Of a DNA stretch of 64,000 bases, positions 26,437 to 35,950 are shown one piece after another. The stretch comes from Pseudoalteromonas viridis. GTDB taxonomy: Bacteria > Pseudomonadota > Gammaproteobacteria > Enterobacterales > Alteromonadaceae. Below the pieces are notes generated by a model, which made no database searches, was not told the DNA's origin, and was given only the letters and a program-made list of their open reading frames with translations. The position numbers and the translations under genes are program-made. Position 1 is the stretch's first letter; every line of letters begins with the position of its first letter. The stretch covers positions 744,001 through 808,000 of the forward strand of contig NZ_CP072426.1 in assembly GCF_017742995.1 (NCBI RefSeq). The letters run 5' to 3'.

Positions 26437-26895
26437 TCAGAGAATAGTCACCGCACTGGGTTTAAGCCGGTATACAGTGAGCGGATTTTTCAGTGTTTGG
26501 GGGTCAAAGGCTTCTCCGTTTTCCTTTGCTTTGTGAGCAAGGTAACGACGTGATTTTTCTAAACTCAGCTCGAACACCTCAAATTTACCAGTAGCCAGCG
26601 CTGTTTTGCCAATAGCGGACATTGGAAAAACCATGTCTCCATCACGTACCTTCACGGTGATCTGATCGCCCTTTTCTACATCCAGCGTCATCCAACAACC
26701 GCGCTTTTTGCAGACTTTGGTCACTACCCCTTTCACTGTGACCTGGGTTTGATGGTACTGATCTGCCTTTGCCAGCAAGGTTGACGCATCAATAACATTG
26801 GTTTTGTCGGCACCGCCAGCGAACTCCATTGGCTGAGCATGCGCAGACGCGGCGCACACTATGGCAAGCAAACCTAACATTGTTCTTATTAACAT
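26437..26895 (-). CDS. DUF4920-like secreted protein
   Basis: A 152-aa protein with a signal peptide (cleavage near AHA/QP at about 20). The conserved centre VKGVVTKVCKKRGCWMTLD has the paired cysteines typical of DUF4920, an OB-fold-like family that may bind metal or undergo redox chemistry. Function is unknown; it is most likely periplasmic. It is monocistronic and divergent from the next gene. Confidence 0.75.
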   Translation of the reverse strand: MLIRTMLGLLAIVCAASAHAQPMEFAGGADKTNVIDASTLLAKADQYHQTQVTVKGVVTKVCKKRGCWMTLDVEKGDQITVKVRDGDMVFPMSAIGKTALATGKFEVFELSLEKSRRYLAHKAKENGEAFDPQTLKNPLTVYRLKPSAVTIL

Positions 26896-27097
26896 ATTAT
26901 TCTCCTGACTATACTTTTCCTATGACTCATTATTACCGATAAGGCATTTATAACAAGCACTTGCTGGTTGTAAATTATGAATATACATGTTCAGCACTAA
27001 AAGCACACTCCATTTACAAACCATTACATACAACCTTGCAACATGAGCGATAACTACTTACCTTAATTGGGTAAACACTATCACAAAGGAAAATAGT

Positions 27098-27616
27098 ATG
27101 AATAAGATGATCAAATCCGCTTTGGCAATGACAACACTAACAATGCTGAGTGCAACGGCACAGGCTGCGCCACAGGAATGGCAGGGCTATTATAAAGGCC
27201 AGTGTGAAGTTATCTCCCCTGCACGCGGGACCTTATATCAGTTTCCGATGTCACTTGAAATTGGTGCTGCGGTCGATAACAAAGCCGACTGGATCATTGT
27301 TTATGGAGAGGGAGAGCGTAAAAGTGTACGCAACTATAGCTTGTTAACACTTAATGAAAACCTGGGCCATTACGCAGTGGACGAAAATAACGGGGTCGTG
27401 ATCGATCAATATCTGCTTAACGATGAATTCCTGAGCTTGTTTGAAGTAGGCAGCACCAAGCTACAGGCTTCTTATAAACTTGATAGCAATGGCAGCATAG
27501 ACGTTAACATCAATACTTTCAGTGTCGACCCTATTCGTGAATCCAAAGTTGGCCAATTTGTGGTATCCAGCTACCAGGGCAACACACAGCAAAGGTGTAA
27601 ACTGTTTAAGTGGTAA
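27098..27616 (+). CDS. Secreted hypothetical protein (172 aa)
   Basis: It has a signal peptide (MNKMIKSALAMTTLTMLSAT, cleavage near AQA/AP). The mature part (EWQGYYKGQCEV near the start, QRCKLFKW at the end) is rich in beta strands and has two cysteines, one near each end, that could form a disulfide. A good AAGGA site precedes the ATG. No family recognised. A terminator follows. Confidence 0.6.
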   Translation: MNKMIKSALAMTTLTMLSATAQAAPQEWQGYYKGQCEVISPARGTLYQFPMSLEIGAAVDNKADWIIVYGEGERKSVRNYSLLTLNENLGHYAVDENNGVVIDQYLLNDEFLSLFEVGSTKLQASYKLDSNGSIDVNINTFSVDPIRESKVGQFVVSSYQGNTQQRCKLFKW

Positions 27617-27637
27617 ACATACACTCAGCTCAGCAAT

Positions 27638-27666
27638 AAAGCCATGCCATCAGGCGTGGCTTTATC
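27638..27666 (+). terminator. Terminator between convergent genes
   Basis: AAAGCCATGCC (27638-27648) and GGCGTGGCTTT (27653-27663) form an 11-bp stem with one G-U pair, then TAT. The T tail is short on the plus strand; it may serve both converging genes. Confidence 0.7.
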
Positions 27667-27710
27667 TCATGACACTACCGTGGTAAACCGGCCAACGTTT
27701 TTATACTGCT

Positions 27711-28076
27711 TTACTTTGCAACAACGGTGAACCACATATGCGCCTGTTTTTCTTGCGTAATTTCGTCAACTTGAACATTATGTGTGGAGTCACCTACAGA
27801 CCAATTGTGGCCCTTCTCCACCAGTTCGAGTGTCGCTATCACCTCCGCGGATGAGTCTAATATCTGTCGGAATTCATATTTCACCAGACTGGTTTGTGTT
27901 ATGCAGCTCCCCGATGCTTTTGCTTCAATGTACTGAGAAGGGTACTCATCTTTTGGGAACAAAATATCTCCCCAGTGGCCCGTCCCATGCATGCAATGCT
28001 CTGAAACTGTGGTAACTTGTACGGGTTTATCCGTCCCATTGGTAATATGAATAAATGCGCCATAGCCCATTGCCAT
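27711..28076 (-). CDS. Small beta-rich hypothetical protein (121 aa)
   Basis: Starts MAMGYGAFIHITNGTDKPVQ and has a beta-strand-rich pattern with three cysteines and no signal peptide. GFIHITN-type starts occur in small beta-sandwich lectin- or cytolysin-like proteins, but the aegerolysin signature (SCGR) is absent, so I assign no family. A purine-rich AAAAGGAGG sits directly before the ATG. Confidence 0.55.
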   Translation of the reverse strand: MAMGYGAFIHITNGTDKPVQVTTVSEHCMHGTGHWGDILFPKDEYPSQYIEAKASGSCITQTSLVKYEFRQILDSSAEVIATLELVEKGHNWSVGDSTHNVQVDEITQEKQAHMWFTVVAK

Positions 28077-28288
28077 GTCCTCCTTTTATGAATGCAAAAT
28101 GTGACAGTGCGGACTCCAAATACAGCTAAATCACCGCACTCGGAAAAAAGATAGAGAGAAAACACGCAAGGCGATATTACTTTGGTATTACACCAAACAA
28201 ACTGGCTAAAAAGTAGGTATCAGGAACAAAGTAGAAGGCATTGCTTGTGATGCTCAGCGCCACCACTTGAGAGAGTAATAATTATCAG

Positions 28289-28318
28289 ACAAAGCGGGCA
28301 GCTGTGCCCGCTTTGTCT
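28289..28318 (-). terminator. Terminator after the 653-aa lipoprotein gene
   Basis: GACAAAGCGGGC (28289-28300) and GCCCGCTTTGTC (28307-28318) form a perfect 12-bp GC-rich stem 21 bp after the stop codon. The U tract is weak. Confidence 0.75.
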
Positions 28319-28339
28319 TAATAGGAGAGACCTTTTTCG

Positions 28340-30301
28340 TTAACCTCCGCCTCCACCCGTCACTGTGCCTTCGACTGTCACCAACACATCAACATCTTCA
28401 GAGCTGATCCGATATTGAATGCTGGTTATCGCACTGGCATCAGCAGACAAGAACAGCTTAATCAACGGGCCATTGTCGTCAGCTCCGTAATTAATTTGTA
28501 TGCGTTTCTCCTGCTCCAGATTAGTACGGTCAAAGATAGCAACGATATCACTTGGCGCGAAGCTCGTGCCTGTGTCGAAGTCGATAGTACCGTCTGACCC
28601 AATTATCACTGTTCCGCGTGAATGGCCAGCGCCTGTGACTCTATACTCACCCGCTCTTGCGGTGACCAGAGCAAGGTTGGTCATCCCCTCGGCAACAAAC
28701 GAGCCAAGCAACACCTTCTCCATTGTGAACAGGTTAATTTCATTAAGTCCGGTTGGGGTCACTGACACTCGGTAAACAAACCCATTCTGCTCATCTTTAT
28801 AGACGTACTCAGTGCCTTCCATCATGACATCATCTAACGACATGTCATCCCCATTATTTGCTTCGGGGTCTGTGTCAATAAACATCATGCTGGAGCTGGA
28901 GAAAGTAAATTTCACTTTTTGCCCGTCAGCATAGCTGCTACCGCTTTGGGTTAAATTAAACACCATCATAAACGACTTGCCTTTGAGTACATCCGGCAAC
29001 ATCACATCGTCGTCCATGTCATCATCGTCATTGTCTTTGCCGGTCAGCGTCCAGGTATAAGTTAAGTCGGATGAGACTGTTACTCCGTTAGTCGTGACTG
29101 AGTAACGCACAGAGACCACTATTTTGGTGTCTGAGCTGCTTACCAGTTCAAACACCAGGTCATTCACGGTCAGATTTTGTTGAACAAACGAGTCCTCAAT
29201 CTGCTTTTTGATGGTTTCAAGGTCATTGGGATCGGGCGCAGGTACGTTATTGATCGTGATTGTGGGTATTTCTGTAGCGACCCCCGCCACGGTCGAAGTA
29301 CCTGTGATGGTCAAAGTATTGCCTTCACCATCATTACCGCTATTGTCACCGCCTGAATCACCACCTGATCCTGAGGACAAACCGCCGGGAACAAAATCCA
29401 GGTTCAGAGAGCCCAGGTCCAGGCTGGCAAAAATGTCGTTCAGCCCTTCCAAGGTTTTTTTAATGTTATCCAGTGAAAACGTGGTGTTTAAGTCTGTGGT
29501 CAAACCCACCTGCTGGGCATAAGCCTGAATAGCGCTGGTATATTCACTAATAAAAGTACTGGCATTATACAGAGGTGATTCAAAGGCTTTGTCGCCAACC
29601 TTGCCATCTATTGTGAGATCTAGAAAGTCGGCGCGCAATGCATCAACAATGGCCAGCGCCGGTGAACTGGATGAGCTGCCCAATTGTGCCAGTGCAGCCA
29701 GAGAAACGGCATAAATACCGGCCTGATCATTGCTCGCGGTCACACCGCTGGCCGCGTCAATCAACTGTGGTGGTGCAGTGATATCGGTCAAGGCAGGCGC
29801 CAGTGCAATACGCACCTGCTCGTTGACCAGGTTGATGGCCTCAGCACTAGTGGCCCCGGTATTCAGTATGGCCGTTGCCGCAATTTCAGTCAGCGTGGTC
29901 ACGCCCACTTCAGACTTAAAAGCACTCAATACGGCGCGCAGCGTAGTGTCAGCCGGTAAGGACAAGAAAGTACCTTTGGCTTCATCAAAATACTCGGCAT
30001 CCCCGCCACCCAAAACTTCGACAATAAAGGGCTCGGCAATTGCTGAGTTAAGCGTAATGGTTGCAACACCGGTTTCGCCGGTATTGCCTGTAGCCCCTTC
30101 TATTGGCGTATTGTTAGCAAGTAGAACGAGCCTGACGGCAGCATTTTTGGTTAATCCCAATGCCGGGCTCACTTTGATTTCTGTGGTTTGTGCGGTTTGA
30201 TCTGGCGTTGTGGTATTGTTGTCGTCATCATCGCCCAGGCAGGAGGCAAGTATGAAAACAGACAATATAACAAGCCAGTTGCGCAGCTTGTATATCTTCA
30301 T
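28340..30301 (-). CDS. Large hypothetical lipoprotein with acidic spacers
   Basis: A 653-aa protein with a lipoprotein signal (LVILSVFILASC, Cys21) followed by an acidic linker (LGDDDDNNTTT). An Ig/carboxypeptidase-regulatory-like domain (about 40-115) and an alpha-helical region (about 120-300) follow. A Gly/Ser/Asp linker (about 310-330), a beta-rich region broken by a DNDDDDMDDD stretch, and a C-terminal domain ending in Gly residues complete it. It is probably attached to the inner or outer membrane. Function not recognised; the acidic stretches could bind calcium (inference). Confidence 0.65.
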   Translation of the reverse strand: MKIYKLRNWLVILSVFILASCLGDDDDNNTTTPDQTAQTTEIKVSPALGLTKNAAVRLVLLANNTPIEGATGNTGETGVATITLNSAIAEPFIVEVLGGGDAEYFDEAKGTFLSLPADTTLRAVLSAFKSEVGVTTLTEIAATAILNTGATSAEAINLVNEQVRIALAPALTDITAPPQLIDAASGVTASNDQAGIYAVSLAALAQLGSSSSSPALAIVDALRADFLDLTIDGKVGDKAFESPLYNASTFISEYTSAIQAYAQQVGLTTDLNTTFSLDNIKKTLEGLNDIFASLDLGSLNLDFVPGGLSSGSGGDSGGDNSGNDGEGNTLTITGTSTVAGVATEIPTITINNVPAPDPNDLETIKKQIEDSFVQQNLTVNDLVFELVSSSDTKIVVSVRYSVTTNGVTVSSDLTYTWTLTGKDNDDDDMDDDVMLPDVLKGKSFMMVFNLTQSGSSYADGQKVKFTFSSSSMMFIDTDPEANNGDDMSLDDVMMEGTEYVYKDEQNGFVYRVSVTPTGLNEINLFTMEKVLLGSFVAEGMTNLALVTARAGEYRVTGAGHSRGTVIIGSDGTIDFDTGTSFAPSDIVAIFDRTNLEQEKRIQINYGADDNGPLIKLFLSADASAITSIQYRISSEDVDVLVTVEGTVTGGGGG

Positions 30302-30437
30302 GGTAATTCCTGGTTTTGACGGTTACTGATAATTACTCTGACACAGCAACCGATCCACCTCATCACCATGCCACAGCACACACAGTTTAGTTTAGCGAAA
30401 CAATTAACGCCTATTTTTTGACCAGAAAAATCCTACT

Positions 30438-30899
30438 TTATTTATTATCCTCATAAGGGTACTGATGGTGAATACGCTCACGGCAGGTCATACCCAGGTA
30501 CTCGCAGGTTTTCTGTATCACCTCAATAAAGCACTTGGGCGCGGCCTCCTGAATGGAATTAGATAATATCGAAAATTGCTTGTCTCGCAGCTTTCTCAGC
30601 TCAGGTTGGAGTGTTTCATCATCCATAAAATCGGTAATACGATCAAAAAACGCTTTCATTTTTGGGGTCATCGCATACCAGTACACCGGCGAGGCAAAAA
30701 CGATGTGGTCATAGTTCAGCACTGCGCGAAACAATGCACGAAAATCATCATTCGAATTACTGTGATTATAACAATAGTCTTTAATATCATAGTCATCGAG
30801 ATATAGGCTATCGGCCTTTAGCTGCTGCGCCAGCTTTCGCACGGATTGCGCGGTATTACCCAGCTTGTTTGAGCTTGAGTAAAGAATGATTGATTTCAT
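30438..30899 (-). CDS. NAD(P)H-dependent FMN oxidoreductase (flavodoxin-like)
   Basis: A 153-aa protein with the flavodoxin phosphate-binding start SIILYSSSNKLGNTAQSV and the segment VFASPVYWYAMTPKMKAFFDR typical of NADPH:FMN reductases. It is the only gene behind a SoxR-type promoter and is divergent from soxR, so it is likely induced by redox-cycling compounds and may detoxify them by flavin-dependent reduction. Confidence 0.85.
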   Translation of the reverse strand: MKSIILYSSSNKLGNTAQSVRKLAQQLKADSLYLDDYDIKDYCYNHSNSNDDFRALFRAVLNYDHIVFASPVYWYAMTPKMKAFFDRITDFMDDETLQPELRKLRDKQFSILSNSIQEAAPKCFIEVIQKTCEYLGMTCRERIHHQYPYEDNK

Positions 30900-30928
30900 C
30901 GAGGTTCTCCTTTGTGTTATTTGCTGCT

Positions 30929-30959
30929 AGCATAAAACCTCAACCATGATTGAGGTAAA
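30929..30959 (-). promoter_or_regulatory. SoxR-type promoter: operator palindrome in a 19-bp spacer
   Basis: On the minus strand: -35 TTTACC (30959-30954), a 19-bp spacer, -10 TATGCT (30934-30929). The 20-bp palindrome ACCTCAACCATGATTGAGGT (30937-30956) sits in the spacer. Overlong spacers spanned by CCTCAA...TTGAGG are diagnostic of SoxR activation by DNA distortion. It drives the oxidoreductase gene. Confidence 0.92.
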
Positions 30960-30966
30960 GTGTCGA

Positions 30967-31494
30967 ATGACCCCAACTAACACAACGGAACGAGACGAGC
31001 CCAGGCTCAGCGTCGGACAAGTTGCAAAACGTGCAGACGTTGCAGTCTCCGCACTACATTTTTACGAAAATAAAGGGCTGATCCGCAGTTGGCGTAACAG
31101 CGGCAATCAAAGACGTTACAAAAAAGATGTCTTGCGCCGTATTGCCATCATCAAAGCTGGCCAGAAAATGGGAATAACCTTGGCAGAAATAAAACAAACT
31201 TTAATGTCGCTGCCACACAGTAACACCCCAAGCACGGAAGACTGGGCCCGCATGTCCAGTTTGTGGCGCGCGCAACTGGATGAAAAAATAGCGTATATGC
31301 AGCGAGTTCGCACTATGGTGGACGGCTGTATTGGCTGCGGCTGTTTATCAATGAGCCGCTGCCCTATGTACAACCCGGATGATGTAGTCGCACAAGCAGG
31401 TAATGGCGCGGTACTGATAGATAACCCCGAGCAGGCAAAGGCTGCCAAATCTTGTTATGATAACGACAATAATAAAAAAGGAACAAGTGAATGA
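30967..31494 (+). CDS. soxR: SoxR redox-sensing MerR-family transcriptional activator
   Basis: The MerR winged helix (LSVGQVAKRADVAVSALHFYENKGLI) is followed by the dimerisation helix and the [2Fe-2S] cluster motif C-x2-C-x-C-x5-C (CIGCGCLSMSRC). The frame opens at ATG 30946, but that codon lies inside the operator; ATG 30967 gives MTPTNTTERDEPRLSVG and is preferred. The stop overlaps the DUF885 gene by 4 bp (ATGA), so both are co-transcribed. Many SoxR outside enterics control flavin or efflux genes directly, which the adjacent operator supports. Confidence 0.94.
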   Translation: MTPTNTTERDEPRLSVGQVAKRADVAVSALHFYENKGLIRSWRNSGNQRRYKKDVLRRIAIIKAGQKMGITLAEIKQTLMSLPHSNTPSTEDWARMSSLWRAQLDEKIAYMQRVRTMVDGCIGCGCLSMSRCPMYNPDDVVAQAGNGAVLIDNPEQAKAAKSCYDNDNNKKGTSE

Positions 31495-33278
31495 AAAAAA
31501 CAGCACTCAGCCTCTCCCTGGCTGCAGTATTTACGCTGGCAGGTTGTGCTCAGACCACGACCCAATCAGAGCCGCAGCTGGCAACTTCAGTGACCAGCCA
31601 ACAGCCCAGTGACGTGGCCTTTGCTGCATTCTCTGAGCAGTTTATCGAACAATATTGGCAGCAGTACCCCGAGCTGTCGGTTTACTTTGGCTACGGCAAA
31701 TTTGATGATGTCATCACCATCCCGGACGCCGCTCATCGCTCTGCCGAACAAGCCTTTCTTGATGCGCAGTTAGCGAAGCTACAGTCATTTGATTTAACTC
31801 AGCTCAGTGACCACCTGAAAATTGATTACCACCTGATTGAAAATACACTCAAGCGCGCCAAATGGGAGCTGGAAACGTTCAAAAGCTGGCAGTGGAATCC
31901 AAGTAACTACAATGTGTCGTACGGCTTTGCCAGCATTCTGAACAGCCGCTTTAAGTCTGAGGATGACAAACTCCGCCAGGTGTTTAAGCGACTCATGTTT
32001 GTACCCGACTACTACCACGCTGCACAAGCCAACATTGACCAGCCAACGCTGGAATATACCCAGCTCGGGATCCAGCAAAATAAAGGCGCATTTAGCGTTT
32101 TGACGGACGATTTGTTGACACGTGTTGATGCGCTCAGCACGTTTAGTGCCGCGGAAAAGGCCGCGTTCAAGCAACGCTTTGCCAACGCAAAAACCGCAAT
32201 CCATGGTTATATTGATTTTCTGACCGCGCTTGAACAGGAATTGCAAAAATCCGGTAATGCACGGAGTTTTAGGATTGGAGAGGCGCTTTACGAAGAAAAG
32301 TTTGCGTTTGATATTCAGTCTGGATATACCGCCAAACAAATGTATCAAAAAGCACTCGCCGACAAAGCCCGTGTCACCGCTGAAATGATCACGCTGACCG
32401 ACCAGCTTTGGCCTAAGTATTTCCCCGATACTGCACGCCCTGACGATGATACACAAGCCATTGCAACACTTATCAAGCACCTGTCTCAGCGCCATGTTGA
32501 AAAATCTCAGTTTGTAAACGAGATTAAACGCCAAATCCCTGAGCTGGAACGCTTTGTGATGGAAAAAGACTTGCTGACACTCGATCCGGAAAAACCGCTG
32601 GTTGTTCGCCAAACACCTGATTACATGCAAGGCTTTGCACTGGCGTCTATCTCCGCGCCAGGCCCTTATGAGAAAAAAGAAAATACCTATTACAATGTTG
32701 AACCGCTGGATGGCCTGACGGATGCACAGGCAAATTCTATGCTGCGTGAATACAATCACTGGATCTTACAGATCCTCAATATCCACGAGGCCGTACCGGG
32801 CCACTATACGCAACTGGTGTACTCAAACACCTCGCCTTCTTTGGTAAAAAGCATCTTTGGTAACGGGGCCATGATTGAAGGCTGGGCGGTCTACACTGAG
32901 CGCATGATGCTGGAAGAAGGATATGGTAATTTCGAACCCGAAATGTGGTTGATGTACTACAAGTGGAACCTGCGCGTCATTTGTAACACTATTCTGGACT
33001 ATGGCATTCAGGTTAAGGGAATAAGCAAGGAACAAGGTCTGGACTTACTCATGAACGGCGCATTCCAGGAGCAGGCTGAAGCAGAAGGAAAGTGGCGTCG
33101 GGCCACACTCAGCCAGGTGCAGCTGACCAGCTACTACAGTGGATTCCGCGAAATTTACGATCTGCGCGAAGAGCAGAAGAAACAGCTGGGTAAAGACTTT
33201 GATCTCAAAACCTTCCATGAAGAATTCCTGAGCTACGGCAGCGCCCCCGTTAAATACATTCGTCAGCTGATGAACTAA
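31491..33278 (+). CDS. DUF885 family lipoprotein (putative metallopeptidase)
   Basis: A 595-aa lipoprotein precursor (LAAVFTLAGC, Cys19). The zinc-binding-like motif HEAVPGH in NIHEAVPGHYTQLVY and downstream EGWAVYTERMMLEEGY are the DUF885 signature, a family with a gluzincin-like helical fold. Probably a periplasmic peptidase. It is translationally coupled to soxR by ATGA overlap, which may place it under the same redox-linked transcript. The length is normal. Confidence 0.9.
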   Translation: MKKTALSLSLAAVFTLAGCAQTTTQSEPQLATSVTSQQPSDVAFAAFSEQFIEQYWQQYPELSVYFGYGKFDDVITIPDAAHRSAEQAFLDAQLAKLQSFDLTQLSDHLKIDYHLIENTLKRAKWELETFKSWQWNPSNYNVSYGFASILNSRFKSEDDKLRQVFKRLMFVPDYYHAAQANIDQPTLEYTQLGIQQNKGAFSVLTDDLLTRVDALSTFSAAEKAAFKQRFANAKTAIHGYIDFLTALEQELQKSGNARSFRIGEALYEEKFAFDIQSGYTAKQMYQKALADKARVTAEMITLTDQLWPKYFPDTARPDDDTQAIATLIKHLSQRHVEKSQFVNEIKRQIPELERFVMEKDLLTLDPEKPLVVRQTPDYMQGFALASISAPGPYEKKENTYYNVEPLDGLTDAQANSMLREYNHWILQILNIHEAVPGHYTQLVYSNTSPSLVKSIFGNGAMIEGWAVYTERMMLEEGYGNFEPEMWLMYYKWNLRVICNTILDYGIQVKGISKEQGLDLLMNGAFQEQAEAEGKWRRATLSQVQLTSYYSGFREIYDLREEQKKQLGKDFDLKTFHEEFLSYGSAPVKYIRQLMN

Positions 33279-33348
33279 TACCAACCTCACTTAATACTTG
33301 TTCAATTTGAAGGAGCAAGTAGACACGCTTAAATATGCAAATTGGTAT
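33278..33348. repeat. Short dispersed repeat, internally deleted copy (MITE-like)
   Basis: It starts ATACCAACCTCACTTAATAC, contains TGTTCAATTTGA.GGAGCAA, and ends GCAAATTGGTAT. Both ends match the 162-bp element at 38956-39117, but the middle is missing. It abuts the stop codon of the DUF885 gene. Confidence 0.75.
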
Positions 33349-33693
33349 ATCTGCGATGCCGGATTGAAAGGTCCGGCATACTATACTGATTTCAATCATG
33401 AGATTTTCGGGATCATCCGCCGACTCTGGCAAAGCGATGGATTATGGCTTATATAAGACTAAAGCCGTGTCACTTTTCCTTCCCAGCGACTTGCCTAAAA
33501 CTCACACTATGTTACCATTCGGCCGCCTTATTAATAGTCTAAGTGATTATTTAATATACATATAAAATTGCAATCTCCACCTCTTTGGAAAAGACTTACA
33601 GACACGCCAGATGTTGTGACTTTGTCAGTAGACAGGGACAGATATTCGGAGTAAAGCAATTTAGCGACATACGACGAGTAATCAGGGAATCCA
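33349..33693. other. Non-coding spacer with no recognised feature
   Basis: About 345 bp between the repeat and the GyrI-like gene. No convincing reading frame, tRNA or strong terminator is seen. It should contain the promoter of the downstream gene. Confidence 0.5.
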
Positions 33694-34155
33694 ATGGAAG
33701 TAAAAACGTTCGCTCCACGCCAGGTTGTGGGGATCTCTACCCGCACCAACAATCACCATGAACAGACCGAAGGAGAAGGTCAGATAATCCAGTTATGGCA
33801 AACATTTAATCAGCATTATGCCCCTTTACTAAATGAAGGGGCCACATTGTACGGGATCTACTCGCACTATGAGTCGGACCACCATGGCGACTTTAAGGCC
33901 AGCGTTGCCAGTGATGCAACGGAGCTGATAGCACATGCTGACAAAGACCCGGCACTGCAACCCCAGCAATTGAGCGCAGGACGTTATCTGAGCTTTGCCG
34001 CTCAGGGTGAAATGCCACAAACCGTGATCCGCCTGTGGGAGCTTGTATGGCGCTACTTTGAGCAGTCAGACTGCCCATATCAACGCGCCTATCTACAGGA
34101 TATAGAAATTTATCATCATAGTGACGAAGTCGAGATCGCCATCTCAATTCTTTAG
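33694..34155 (+). CDS. GyrI-like/AraC effector-binding-domain protein
   Basis: A stand-alone 153-aa SHS2-type domain: MEVKTFAPRQVVGISTRTNN at the start, LYGIYSHYESDHHGDF in the middle and a C-terminal DIEIYHHSDEVEIAISI. Such domains bind small molecules or, in SbmC/GyrI, gyrase. There is no DNA-binding domain. Its 3' end overlaps the convergent regulator gene by 4 bp. Confidence 0.82.
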   Translation: MEVKTFAPRQVVGISTRTNNHHEQTEGEGQIIQLWQTFNQHYAPLLNEGATLYGIYSHYESDHHGDFKASVASDATELIAHADKDPALQPQQLSAGRYLSFAAQGEMPQTVIRLWELVWRYFEQSDCPYQRAYLQDIEIYHHSDEVEIAISIL

Positions 34156-35624
34156 TCATAACAACCGGGTTGTCGGGGACAGGCTTTACCACGTGTACAA
34201 ATAACACGGACATCGTTGGCTATGCCCCGCTCTATCCAATTGATATTGAGAATTTTAGCCACACTTTGCAATTGCTTCTTCAAATGCCATGGCACCACAC
34301 TGGCACCCCCTTGCTTAATGCACAATGCCTGTAACTCCTGCACCACTTCATTAGCATCCAGCCCCTGGGCCGCTATCGCCGGGTTAAGATCTATCCCAGC
34401 GCAGAGCACATGAGGGTTATCTGCAACGTCATTCACTTTAATGGATTCGCAACAGTAGAGCCGTGGCTGATTGTTAACATTGAGCACCGACAGTTGCGCG
34501 CTGGCCTGCATGGCCTGCTGCTGAAACTTACGGAACACCGCCCAGTGCTGGCAGGGATCGGCCACACTGCGCATATTGCCCCAGGGCAAGGGAATGCCAT
34601 TGCCACGGTACACAGCTTTGAGCTTACCCGGCAGGTAGGCATCGAAATAGTGCCAGTGTGGATAAGGCGAAGCCACTGTCATCCTGCGCATGGCCACCGA
34701 TGGCGAAATGCCCAAAGCCTGATGAATGTGCGTTTCATATCCATACGAATCAAGTAATTGGCGATATGCGACTTTAGGACACAACAGCGCCCCGGCAAAA
34801 AAGCTCGACTCAAAGTCGTGCCAGGCCGAGAGAATATCCTGAGCATTCGGTGCAGACTCGTCGGCGTTTGCCGCACCACTGACACCACCTGAGCCCAGTA
34901 CACATTGTAGTCCATCTCTGTTGTGTAACACCGCATGGCCAAGGTGCACGGCCAAGTCGTACTTCAGTCTGGGCTGGTTTTGTTGCAACATACGATTGAC
35001 ATGCACCTCGTTTGGCGGCGCAAAATAAGAGGTGATCACGCGCGCAAACACATGGCCACTTTCATCGATTACTTCGCCTGGCGCCTCATCAAACCAATGC
35101 ACCACCAGCCCCTGAGCTTTGAGCATACTCAACAGGGCATCAACATCAAGATACAGGTCTTTGCCGCCCACTTCTTCCGCCGCACGCTCAAGATCCGGAA
35201 AGTGATTCTGATGATGCTCCTGATGTGCACGGATCAGCAAATGTGCAAACTGGCGTCCGCTGATCCCCGTTTGTGACAGCATTTCCGGAATCGCAATTTG
35301 CAAAATATCATTATCAAATAAAAAGTTAGGCTCCAGCGCCATCCCACTGATCCCACCATGCCGGCCTTTTTGCGGAGTGATTTCGTTCACCTCGGGCTCA
35401 TTGTCCAAAAACCAGTCTACCGGCTTTTGAAACACCTCGGCCAGGTTCTCCAGCATGTCGCTGCTGGGCGTACGTTTACCCCGCTCAATCATTGACAGAT
35501 ACGACACCGAGGGCGCGGACTGCGGGTCGACCCGGATGCACCGGGCAGATAAGTCTTCAAGAGTTAGGTGATTTCGCTTGCGTAAATTACGAATTTTGGT
35601 GCCCAGAAAGTGTGACTTTCTCAT
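34152..35624 (-). CDS. XRE-family transcriptional regulator with IrrE-like and DUF3612-like regions
   Basis: An N-terminal XRE HTH (LGTKIRNLRKRNHLTLEDLSARC...SYLSMIERGKRTPS) is followed by an IrrE/ImmA-like middle region lacking an obvious HExxH (LAVHLGHAVLHNR). The C-terminal Cys-rich end VRVICTRGKACPRQPGCYD is typical of short-chain-acyl/glyoxylate regulators of the RamB/ScfR type. The frame is open to ATG 35711; start ATG 35624 (MRKSHFLGTKIRN) fits the domain, with GTG 35645 as alternative. The neighbouring malate-synthase-like gene supports a link to acetate/glyoxylate metabolism. The DUF3612 name is from memory. Confidence 0.8.
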   Translation of the reverse strand: MRKSHFLGTKIRNLRKRNHLTLEDLSARCIRVDPQSAPSVSYLSMIERGKRTPSSDMLENLAEVFQKPVDWFLDNEPEVNEITPQKGRHGGISGMALEPNFLFDNDILQIAIPEMLSQTGISGRQFAHLLIRAHQEHHQNHFPDLERAAEEVGGKDLYLDVDALLSMLKAQGLVVHWFDEAPGEVIDESGHVFARVITSYFAPPNEVHVNRMLQQNQPRLKYDLAVHLGHAVLHNRDGLQCVLGSGGVSGAANADESAPNAQDILSAWHDFESSFFAGALLCPKVAYRQLLDSYGYETHIHQALGISPSVAMRRMTVASPYPHWHYFDAYLPGKLKAVYRGNGIPLPWGNMRSVADPCQHWAVFRKFQQQAMQASAQLSVLNVNNQPRLYCCESIKVNDVADNPHVLCAGIDLNPAIAAQGLDANEVVQELQALCIKQGGASVVPWHLKKQLQSVAKILNINWIERGIANDVRVICTRGKACPRQPGCYD

Positions 35625-35950
35625 GAGTTCTGAATTTTTTTTCACCGCTTCATTCCTGTTTACGTCTGTAAGGCGCCTGAACGCTGTGCTTACTACTATG
35701 CCACAACACATGGTCAGACCAGTTTTTGTAAAATTTACACTGTAAAATTCTTTTTGTGAAATTTATCGATTTTTTTTCATACACTGAATTTGTCAACAGA
35801 AGACTCTGCACTCCCGCCGGGACTAAGCAGGTAATTAACAATAGTAGCGATATTTTGCCTTGTGACGACAACAGGTGAATTAATAAGCCAGCAGGCTCTC
35901 ACCACACAGGCAGCGGGTATCGGGTAACCTTGGTAACTGGGAATACACAC

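Noticed and set aside
27711..28076. Aegerolysin assignment
   Set aside because: Size and beta-rich pattern fit loosely, but the characteristic SCGR segment is missing.
31794..32759. 321-aa minus-strand open frame
   Set aside because: Antisense shadow of the DUF885 gene; composition rich in Phe, Cys and Arg, with no domain and no start signal.
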